DNA of 5,759 nt from Verrucomicrobiales bacterium (GTDB taxonomy: Bacteria > Verrucomicrobiota > Verrucomicrobiia > Limisphaerales > SXQI01), in contig JAQGOX010000330.1 in the NCBI GenBank assembly GCA_028293365.1, positions 1-5,759 on the forward strand, given 5' to 3'. The notes beneath the pieces are model-generated. The model was not told where the DNA came from. It was given only the letters and a program-made list of their open reading frames with translations, and made no database searches. Numbering within the stretch: position 1 is the stretch's first letter; every line of letters begins with the position of its first letter. Both the position numbers and the translations under genes were made by a program. Positions 1-5,618 of the stretch are shown piece by piece.

Positions 1-126
1 CAAAGCGTCGAAATCGAGGGCGGGATCACTCCCGCAGATCGTGTCATCACGAATCCGTATGACTCTCTTGTCAGCGGTAGCAAGGTTCAAATCGTGGAAC
101 CAGATAGCTCTGTCGCATCCAAATAA
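1..126 (+). CDS. RND efflux periplasmic adaptor (MFP/HlyD family), C-terminal end only
   Basis: This is the last 41 codons of a gene that enters from the left; the frame is open from base 1 and stops at TAA 124-126. The peptide contains GGITPADRVITNPYDSLVSG, which resembles the end of periplasmic adaptor subunits of RND pumps, where a 'G(L/I)xxGDRVVxNPxDxLxxGxxV' pattern forms the membrane-proximal domain. Such adaptors are anchored on the inner membrane and bridge the pump to the outer-membrane channel. The family assignment rests on this short pattern and on the neighbour: an outer-membrane efflux protein starts only 9 bases downstream on the same strand, which fits one transcript. The substrate and the pump itself cannot be inferred. 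The short length leaves some doubt, but the operon context makes the call likely. Confidence 0.75.
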   Translation, partial: QSVEIEGGITPADRVITNPYDSLVSGSKVQIVEPDSSVASK

Positions 127-135
127 CTTCACCTC

Positions 136-1671
136 GTGAAACATTTCCAAAAAACTAGAACTCCGAACTCACAGGGCATTTGCTTTTGTCTGGCAGAGGT
201 CCTTGCGGGGCGTTTTGGGATGGTCCTTTCCTCAACCCTCCTGATCGTTGTCGCCGGTTGCATGGTCGGACCGGATTACAAACGTCCAGAGGCGACAACC
301 ATGCCTGCGGCTTTCACCGGAGCGACGAATGTGGTCACCACCGACGCCGGCACGACCAATGGCTGGAAGGTTGCCCAACCACAGGCTCAGATTTCAAAGG
401 GTAGCTGGTGGGAAGTTTTCGGTGATACTGAATTGAACCGCCTCGAAGACCGGGCTTCCACCGCCAATCAACAACTCAAGGTTTCCGTCGCCCGCTTTGC
501 CGAGGCCCGCGCCCAGATGGATGTCGCCCGGGCGGGGCTTTTCCCGAACATTTCTGTTTCAGGCTCGTTTGTCCGCCAACGCAGTTCTGCAAACGCTCCA
601 TCCACGATCACCGGCAACGCCCTCGGGACGACCGCCACCTTCAACGATTTTAATGTGCCACTGAGCCTTGGTTACGAGCTGGACATTTGGGGCCGAGTCC
701 GCCGCAACGTTGAATCCGCACGAGCCCAGGTCCAGGCCAGCGCGGATGATCTTGAAACGATCAAACTAATGATTCAGGCGGAGGTAGCGGTGGACTATTT
801 CACATTGCGGGCGTTAGACGCGCAGAAGGCGGTTCTTAATTCCAGTATTGAAGTGTTCACGAAATCTCTGCAGTTGACCCGTAATCTGCGGGCTGCGGGA
901 GCCGTCTCCGATCTCGACGTGGCTCAGGCGCAAACGGTTCTTAAGACAACCGAGGCGCAGTTACCGTCCGTCGTGCTTCAGCGGGCACAATTCGAACATG
1001 CCCTGGCTGTGTTGGTCGGACAGCCTGCCTCGGCCTTTCGCGTTCCGGAATATGCACTCTCTTCTTCTCCTCCGTTCATCCCTTCGGGACTGACTTCAGA
1101 GTTGCTGGAGCGAAGGCCCGATATCTCCGCTGCCGAGCGGCGCATGGCAGCGGCGAACGCCAGCATCGGTGTCGCCAAGGCAGCGTTTTTTCCAACGGTT
1201 CAATTGAACGGTCTTGCGGGCTTCGAAAGTCTCAATGCCGGAGCCTTGTTCAACTGGTCCAGCCGCCTGTGGGCAGTGGGACCTTCCATAACCTTGCCGC
1301 TCTTTGAAGGAGGAAGACTTCGTGCGGGTCTGCGACTGGCAAAGGCAAGTTACGATGAAATGGTCGCGAGCTATCGCCAGAGTGTATTGTCGGCTTTCGC
1401 GGAGGTGGAGGACAATCTTGCTGCGCAGACACTTCTCGCCAACCAATACGCGGTGCAAAGCGAGGCCCTGGTTGCGGCCCGTAAACAGTTGGAAATTGTT
1501 AATAATCAATATCGTGATGGCCTTATAACTTATCTCGAAGTCGCGACAGCCGAGAGTACCGCATTGAATGTCGAATTCGCAGCCGCCGCCTTGCGCGGTC
1601 AACAACTCGTTGCCACCGTCACTCTCGTGAAAGCACTTGGCGGCGGATGGCAGGCAACGCCACCTCCATAA
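136..1671 (+). CDS. NodT/OprM-type outer-membrane efflux lipoprotein (TolC-like channel)
   Basis: This 511-residue protein is a full-length outer-membrane factor of the NodT family, the trimeric channel through which an RND pump and its adaptor export substrates across the outer membrane. A lipoprotein signal is visible: a hydrophobic stretch at about residues 29-41 ends in the lipobox VAGC with the lipidated cysteine at 42, followed by the family-typical GPDYKRP. Further hallmarks are SWWEVFGD (about 90-97), the first OEP repeat with LGYELDIWGRVRR (about 178-190), LLERRPDI (about 323-330) and IGVAKAAFFPTV (about 344-355) opening the second repeat. Only about 10 residues (AL GGGWQATPPP type tail) follow the last helix, as usual. 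The first start, GTG at 136, gives an unusually long pre-sequence; ATG at 220 would leave a very short signal without positive charge. Neither has a clear ribosome binding site, so GTG, close behind the adaptor stop, is preferred but unproven. Substrate unknown. Confidence 0.93.
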   Translation: MKHFQKTRTPNSQGICFCLAEVLAGRFGMVLSSTLLIVVAGCMVGPDYKRPEATTMPAAFTGATNVVTTDAGTTNGWKVAQPQAQISKGSWWEVFGDTELNRLEDRASTANQQLKVSVARFAEARAQMDVARAGLFPNISVSGSFVRQRSSANAPSTITGNALGTTATFNDFNVPLSLGYELDIWGRVRRNVESARAQVQASADDLETIKLMIQAEVAVDYFTLRALDAQKAVLNSSIEVFTKSLQLTRNLRAAGAVSDLDVAQAQTVLKTTEAQLPSVVLQRAQFEHALAVLVGQPASAFRVPEYALSSSPPFIPSGLTSELLERRPDISAAERRMAAANASIGVAKAAFFPTVQLNGLAGFESLNAGALFNWSSRLWAVGPSITLPLFEGGRLRAGLRLAKASYDEMVASYRQSVLSAFAEVEDNLAAQTLLANQYAVQSEALVAARKQLEIVNNQYRDGLITYLEVATAESTALNVEFAAAALRGQQLVATVTLVKALGGGWQATPPP

Positions 1672-1684
1672 CGATAAGCACCAC

Positions 1685-1819
1685 TACAGCTTCGAATTCA
1701 TTCTTGAGGCCGTTTCTGCCGAGCATGACATTAATAGGTTTCTGAGCCTGCTGAAACTCGATGGTATGTTGACATTAGTCGATGCGCCGGAAAAGCCGCT
1801 CCCGGTCGCAGGATTGCCC
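1685..1819 (+). pseudogene. Zinc-type alcohol dehydrogenase fragment (YahK/CAD-like), gene remnant
   Basis: One frame here reads FEFILEAVSAEHDINRFLSL, then LKLDGMLTLVDAPEKPLPVA. This closely matches the cofactor-binding half of NADP-dependent, zinc-containing alcohol dehydrogenases of the YahK/cinnamyl alcohol dehydrogenase group, whose usual pattern is FDFILDxVSAxHDLxxxLxLLKRDGxLxLVGAPEKPLPV. About 45 residues of a protein normally near 350 remain. The zinc-binding N-terminal half is absent: upstream lies the efflux gene in another frame. The expected continuation after the 'LPVA' segment (the RRSxAGSxIGGxxETQEML region) is not readable, and the frame ends at TGA 1898-1900. The open frame begins only with a TTG inside the end of the efflux gene (1637), so it is unlikely to be a true start. 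A non-functional relic left by deletion or recombination is the best explanation. The family match is by recalled consensus, not by a search. Confidence 0.66.
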
Positions 1820-2067
1820 TCCAACTCTACCCGGATTTTCGACACCACCTGCGATACCGTGGGTGCGGATATCCGAAATGCTTCCGAGTGGGTCGCCTGA
1901 TCATACCAAGATATGATGGATAGCTTTCAGCGAGGCGCGCTACGGTTGCACATCGTGCCGAGAAAACGAAACGCGATAAGGCGTCAACAGCTTGCAGAAC
2001 GCCGCGAAATTCGGGCCGCGGGGACGAATCTGTTCGGGCATGAGCATAGATTGGGTGGGAAATCTAA
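1820..2067. other. Intergenic stretch with no convincing intact gene
   Basis: Between the dehydrogenase fragment and the hybrid kinase I see no recognisable protein, RNA gene or terminator. One short frame, ATG 1913 to TGA 2069-2071, would give a basic 52-residue peptide (MMDSFQRGALRLHIVPRKRN...) whose stop overlaps the kinase start as ATGA. It has no clear ribosome binding site and no family I recognise, so I do not call it a gene. On the other strand, 2051 downwards, a 35-residue frame (MLMPEQIRPRGPNFAAFCKL...) is equally unsupported. A TTGCAC at 1946 has no well-spaced -10 partner, so no promoter is claimed, although the kinase promoter must probably lie here because the preceding genes appear to be an unrelated efflux operon. 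Confidence 0.6.
2053..2060 (+). promoter_or_regulatory. Probable ribosome binding site of the hybrid kinase
   Basis: The purine-rich run GGGTGGGA ends 7 bases before ATG 2068. It is an imperfect Shine-Dalgarno match, but the spacing is right and it supports ATG 2068 as the start. The first REC domain beginning at residue 5 of that frame supports the same choice. Confidence 0.5.
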
Positions 2068-4350
2068 ATGAATGTTCCGGTAAAAGTACTTCTGCTGGAA
2101 GATTGTGAGCGTGACGGAATGCTTATCGCAGCAGAGCTCGAAAATGGGGGCTATTCACCTGCGATTGAACGCGTCTGGAGCGCGGAAACAATGGACGCTG
2201 CGCTTCAGAGCGCTCGGTGGGATCTTATTATCAGCGACTTCAACATGCCTTCTTTCAATGCTTTTGAAGGCCTGGCGCTTTTGAAGAAACGTGGATACGA
2301 CATTCCATTCATTATCGTATCAGGGACCGTAGGCGAAGAGCGTGCGGTAGCGGCAATGAAAGCGGGAGCCGCCGATTACGTTCCGAAGGGCAGTCTGGGG
2401 AGGCTGATACCCGCAATTAACCGAGAGTTGGCTGAATTTCAAGAACGCGAATTACGCAGAAATACGCAGCGAGCTCTCGCGACTGCTGAGGGAAATTTTC
2501 GGACGCTGGTTGAAAATTCAATCGCAGGGATTTATGTGATTCAAGACGAGCGGCTCGCATACGTTAATCCCAGAGTTTCTGAGATACTCGGTTACAGCAT
2601 CCCAGAGTTACTCTCTCGTCCGCTGGTTGATTTTGTATGTCCAGAAGATCGCGCTACGGTTGAGTCGAACATCCGCAAGCGGATTGACGGAGGCGTGAAG
2701 AGCATTAACTACACCCTTCGTATGATAGCAAAGGATGGGACATTAGTTTACATTGAGGCGCATGGTGCCCGCACTGATTACAATGATCGTCCCGCTATTT
2801 TAGGCATCCTTACAGATGCTACGCAACGGAGGCGCGCCCAGGAGCGATTTACAACTATTTTCCGATCAAGTCCCGTTGGCATCGCCCTCTCCACTCTGTC
2901 CGAAAATCGCGTAATCGAGGCTAACGAATCCATTCTCGAAATACTGGGTTATTCACGTGAGGAGTTTGTCGGTCGCACGATCACGGAGCTTGGCCTGTGG
3001 GCTGATGCAAACGAGCGTTTGAACCTGATCGAAAGCCTTGTGGCCTCGGGCAGCATCTCAAATATAGAGTGCAACTTTCGACGAAAGTCGGGAGAAAAAG
3101 GAGTCGGTCTCGCTTCCTTTGAGCTGATTGAAGAGCAGGGCGAAAAATGTGTCCTTGTTTTTTTTCACGATATTACAGAAAAAAAATCGCTTGAGTCCCA
3201 GGTGATGCGCAATCAGCGCATGGAGAGCATTGGATCTTTGGCAGGTGGGATCGCGCATGACTTGAACAACGCCCTTGCCCCAATTCTGATGACCGCCGAA
3301 TTGTTGCGCATGACCTATGACCAACCTGAAGCTCACCGAATGCTTGATGTGCTCAAATCGAGCGCCCAACGGGGGGCGGAAATGGTGAAGCAAGTTTTGA
3401 CCTTTGCTCGTGGTATTGAAGGCAAACATGCTGTCGTGCAAATCCGCCACGTGATGACGGATATAATCAGCATGGCTAAACAGACTTTTCCCAAGACGAT
3501 TGAGATCAAACAGTCCATTTCCAAAGACCTCTGGCCGGTGAATGGGGATTCAACCCAGTTGCATCAGGTGCTCTTAAATCTCTGTGTTAACGCCCGTGAT
3601 GCCATGCCTCACGGGGGCGTTTTAACGCTCTCGGCCAGTAACGTTTTTTTGGATGAAAAAGCGCTGCAGATCTTCCTCGAGGCAAAAGAAGGTCCGTATA
3701 CAACCATAAGTGTAGTCGATACTGGAACTGGAATTCCAGATCATATCCGGGAGCGGATATTCGATCCGTTTTTCACCACAAAGGAAGTGGGCAAGGGCAC
3801 CGGACTCGGTCTCTCTACAGTACGCAGCATAATAAAAACCCATAACGGTTTTTTAAGCCTCGAATCCAAGGAAGGCAAAGGAACACAATTTACGATTTAT
3901 TTGCCTGCAGAGGTATCTGGGAAAAATGAGTTGGCCGAAAGCACCCGGCCAATTGTCCCTGCAGGCAATGGCGAGTGCATCCTCGTAGTCGACGACGAAG
4001 CTCTCATTCGTGATATTGCAAGGCAGGTTCTGGAAGCCTTCGGTTACGAAGTGTTGATTGCCCAAAATGGTGCGGAGGCCGTGGCAATCTGCGCGCAGAA
4101 CAACGGAAAAATCCGTCTCCTGTTGACGGACCTTAGAATGCCAGTGATGAATGGAGCCGCAACAATTGAGGCGATACGGTTGATCGCGCCTGAAATCAAA
4201 GTGATTGTTGCAACTGCTGAAACCATTTCAGACGAGGCGAAACTTTTCATGCCGTCGAGTGCCCAGGCCGTATTGCAGAAGCCCTTTACTCCGGACAAAC
4301 TATTGCGTGCGATTCACGAAGTGCTTCACGGAAAAGGACCTGAAATCTGA
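2068..4350 (+). CDS. Soluble hybrid sensor histidine kinase, REC-PAS-PAS-HisKA-HATPase-REC
   Basis: This 760-residue protein has no signal peptide or membrane segment, so it should act in the cytoplasm. REC1 (about 5-122) has acidic E11/D12, phospho-acceptor D57, S85 and K107. PAS1 spans about 142-256 (NFRTLVENSIAGIY..., ILTDATQRRR at its end) and PAS2 about 260-373 (ending FFHDITEKK). The dimerisation/phosphotransfer part has the H-box GGIAHDLNN with H397. The ATPase has N-box LLNLCVNARDAM (N508), G1 DTGTGIP (551-557), F-box DPFFTTKE and G2 GKGTGLGL (575-582). REC2 (about 636-755) has D642/D643, phospho-acceptor D688, T716 and K738. Every catalytic residue is present, so it looks functional. 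REC1 resembles receivers fused ahead of PAS domains (DYVPKGSLGRLIPAI), suggesting input from another kinase; the ligand or cofactor of the PAS domains is unknown. There is no DNA-binding output, so a phosphotransfer partner is expected elsewhere. It stands alone on its strand, with a decayed region upstream and the convergent regulator downstream. Confidence 0.95.
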   Translation: MNVPVKVLLLEDCERDGMLIAAELENGGYSPAIERVWSAETMDAALQSARWDLIISDFNMPSFNAFEGLALLKKRGYDIPFIIVSGTVGEERAVAAMKAGAADYVPKGSLGRLIPAINRELAEFQERELRRNTQRALATAEGNFRTLVENSIAGIYVIQDERLAYVNPRVSEILGYSIPELLSRPLVDFVCPEDRATVESNIRKRIDGGVKSINYTLRMIAKDGTLVYIEAHGARTDYNDRPAILGILTDATQRRRAQERFTTIFRSSPVGIALSTLSENRVIEANESILEILGYSREEFVGRTITELGLWADANERLNLIESLVASGSISNIECNFRRKSGEKGVGLASFELIEEQGEKCVLVFFHDITEKKSLESQVMRNQRMESIGSLAGGIAHDLNNALAPILMTAELLRMTYDQPEAHRMLDVLKSSAQRGAEMVKQVLTFARGIEGKHAVVQIRHVMTDIISMAKQTFPKTIEIKQSISKDLWPVNGDSTQLHQVLLNLCVNARDAMPHGGVLTLSASNVFLDEKALQIFLEAKEGPYTTISVVDTGTGIPDHIRERIFDPFFTTKEVGKGTGLGLSTVRSIIKTHNGFLSLESKEGKGTQFTIYLPAEVSGKNELAESTRPIVPAGNGECILVVDDEALIRDIARQVLEAFGYEVLIAQNGAEAVAICAQNNGKIRLLLTDLRMPVMNGAATIEAIRLIAPEIKVIVATAETISDEAKLFMPSSAQAVLQKPFTPDKLLRAIHEVLHGKGPEI
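3158..3186. repeat. Paired T8 and A8 homopolymer runs inside the hybrid kinase gene
   Basis: Eight T (3158-3165) and eight A (3179-3186) lie 13 bases apart, complementary to each other, in the codons for VFFHDITEKK at the junction of PAS2 and the phosphotransfer helix. They could pair as a weak hairpin. Runs of this length are prone to polymerase slippage; a one-base change would truncate the protein before its H-box. The frame is intact here. Confidence 0.6.
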
Positions 4351-4423
4351 TTGAAAATCCAAGGCGACCGGAAGGTTTCCACGCTTCCCACTGTGGGTTG
4401 GGAGTGATGACAGAACCTCGAAG
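4351..4423. other. Short convergent intergenic region
   Basis: These 73 bases separate the stop of the hybrid kinase from the stop of the convergent response regulator. A bidirectional terminator would be expected, but I find only weak inverted repeats, such as GGAA-GGT-TTCC at about 4371-4381 and CCCA-CTG-TGGG at about 4387-4397, with no T-run. Termination may be factor-dependent or the transcripts may overlap. Confidence 0.45.
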
Positions 4424-5035
4424 CTATTCGCGGGGAGGCACTTCGCGAAGTCTTTCCGACATTCGAACCAGGTCGGCGACTGACGAAGCTTTCATTTTTT
4501 TCATGACTTGCCCCCGCTGCACCTTGACAGTGATCTCCGCTGTTCCCAGAGTTGCCGCAATCTGTTTGTTTAAAAGGCCTTTGGCGACCAATTCCATGAC
4601 TTCGCGCTCTCGAGGCGTCAAAGATTTGTGTCGAGTTCTTAGGTCAAAACCTTCGCGATCAACTTGAAGTGCGCGATGAATCGCAGCGAGCAGGTCCTGC
4701 TCACTAAAGGGTTTTGTGAGGAAGTCGACTGCGCCTGCTTTCATCGCCTCGACTCCCATCCGGACATCGCCGTGCCCGGTGATAAAAATCACCGGGAGTG
4801 GGCAGTTCCGGGCGTGCAACTCACGCAAAACCTGAAGCCCGTTTCGACCCGGCAGGCGCACATCCAGCACAATGCACGCAGGTCCTTCCGGCTCCGGCAA
4901 GCGCAGAAATTCTTCACCGTTGCCGAGGGTATTGACTCTCAGTCCAACCGAACGAATCAAACTATCCAATGCCTCACGAACAGATTCGTCATCGTCCACC
5001 ACGAACACAATCGGTAACGCAGAGGGTGATTTCAT
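4424..5035 (-). CDS. FixJ/NarL-type two-component response regulator (REC + LuxR-type HTH)
   Basis: This 203-residue protein has the usual length and layout of FixJ-family transcription regulators. The REC domain (about 8-124) carries the acidic pocket D14/D15, phospho-acceptor D58 in VLDVRLPGRNGL, T86 in FITGHGD and K108 in LTKPF. The LuxR-type helix-turn-helix (about 138-196) reads SLTPREREVMELVAKGLLNK, then QIAATLGTAEITVKVQRGQV, the typical FixJ-group form; Q173 stands where many relatives have H. All key residues are intact, so it should dimerise and bind DNA on phosphorylation. ATG 5033-5035 overlaps the stop of the upstream kinase remnant as ATGA, the classic arrangement of a cognate kinase-regulator pair; there is no separate Shine-Dalgarno, so translation probably depends on coupling. 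Because that kinase appears broken, the regulator may be an orphan driven by another kinase. Targets are unknown. Confidence 0.95.
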   Translation of the reverse strand: MKSPSALPIVFVVDDDESVREALDSLIRSVGLRVNTLGNGEEFLRLPEPEGPACIVLDVRLPGRNGLQVLRELHARNCPLPVIFITGHGDVRMGVEAMKAGAVDFLTKPFSEQDLLAAIHRALQVDREGFDLRTRHKSLTPREREVMELVAKGLLNKQIAATLGTAEITVKVQRGQVMKKMKASSVADLVRMSERLREVPPRE

Positions 5036-5370
5036 TGCGTTTGAAGCGGAAGTCTGAATTGAAAACCGGCGCCGTGTGGGTTGTTGGAAATGGCTTTCAG
5101 CTTTCCGCCGTTCGTCTGCACAATCCAGCGACTGATTGCCAGTCCGAGCCTCAGCCCTTCCGCTTTCGTCGTGTAGAAGGGTTGAAATAATCGTTCGTCT
5201 GGATTCGTCTCAATTCCGGCCCTCTTGTCCTCTATCGCAACTTGCACGTGGTTCGGTTGGAGGAATCTTGTGCGGACGCGTAACGTGCGCTGCCTCCCGA
5301 CCACGCGTCGCATTGAATCCAGGGCATTCAGGAAACGATTGAGCCCCCGTGATGGTTTGAATTCGCTCAT
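5032..5370 (-). pseudogene. Decayed sensor histidine kinase, ATPase half only
   Basis: From M at 5370-5368 this frame encodes about 112 residues matching the C-terminal half of FixL/NtrB-type kinases. Numbering from the M: N-box LNRFLNALDSM with the ATP/Mg-binding asparagine at 15, a G1 position reading DKRAG instead of DxGxG (about 48-52), an intact F-box LFQPFYTTK (about 61-69), a G2 reading EGLRLGL in place of EGMGMGL (about 71-77, one glycine now arginine), and the ending GGKLKAISNNPHGAGFQFRL. No H-box with the phosphorylated histidine exists upstream in any minus frame. The same frame stays open to a TTG at 5577, but that extension lies antisense to a WD40 remnant and resembles nothing of a kinase, so I do not include it. 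It overlaps the regulator by ATGA. The missing half and the damaged nucleotide-binding glycines argue for a relic; an active short ATPase-only protein is less likely. An automatic annotation could call one CDS of 5032-5577. Confidence 0.75.
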
Positions 5371-5503
5371 GGGATTCTTCGATCCGGCGCCCTGTTGAGA
5401 CGCGCCTCGCGCCTGCAAAGTTGAAATCAATTCAGGTGATACCACAGCAGTAGAGCTCTTGCAAGAACGTCGCACCTGGTTCGATCTGCCGGTCAGCATC
5501 AAT

Positions 5504-5618
5504 ACGGGTAGAGCGCTCTTCACTTTCGAAGGACACAAGACAGTGGGTGATCTCGCAAGGCAACCAGCGGATCGCAACGAGCAGTCATGACTGGACCGTC
5601 AAAATCTGGAACGCAGCG
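5504..5618 (+). pseudogene. Frameshifted WD40-repeat remnant
   Basis: Two pieces of one WD40 blade are readable in different + frames. Frame one, 5504-5539, gives TGRALFTFEGHK, the usual end of one blade and the GH that opens the next. Frame two, 5544-5618, gives WVISQGNQRIATSSHDWTVK and then IWNAA, matching the consensus WVxSVAFSPDGQRIATGSxDxTVKIWDAATG, including the structural H-D pair and the WD-type IWN. About four residues of the SVAFSPDG strand are missing and a stop (TGA 5628-5630) follows. WD40 proteins form beta-propellers for protein binding and are often long arrays; only one blade survives. Upstream, frame one is open back to a TGA near 5395 (VEINSGDTTAVELLQERRTW...), which I do not recognise. 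A frameshift, a small deletion and a stop within one blade show that this is not functional. It lies antisense to the open extension of the kinase remnant. Confidence 0.68.

Noticed and set aside
1096..1605. Minus-strand frame of 169 codons inside the efflux gene
   Set aside because: It is antisense to a strongly supported full-length efflux protein, begins inside the gene, and its translation shows no family motif.
1946..1980. TTGCAC...GATAAG as a promoter for the hybrid kinase
   Set aside because: The spacing of 23 bases is too long and the -10 match is poor.
3158..3186. T8/A8 inverted pair as a terminator
   Set aside because: It lies inside an intact coding region, and an A-T-only stem would be too weak.
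3058..3450. Minus-strand frame of 130 codons inside the hybrid kinase
   Set aside because: It is a shadow of the PAS2/H-box coding sequence; no independent evidence of coding.
4371..4397. Possible terminator hairpins between the convergent genes
   Set aside because: Stems are only 4 base pairs with 3-base loops and no T-run follows on either strand.
4398..4667. Plus-strand frame of 89 codons just after the hybrid kinase
   Set aside because: It mostly covers the reverse complement of the regulator's HTH coding sequence and has no motif or ribosome binding site.
4664..5017. Plus-strand frame of 117 codons opposite the response regulator
   Set aside because: It is antisense to an intact FixJ-type regulator with all key residues, and its composition is that of a shadow frame.
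5371..5577. N-terminal extension of the kinase remnant to TTG 5577
   Set aside because: It shows no kinase similarity, is rich in isolated cysteines and prolines, and its first part is antisense to the WD40 remnant.
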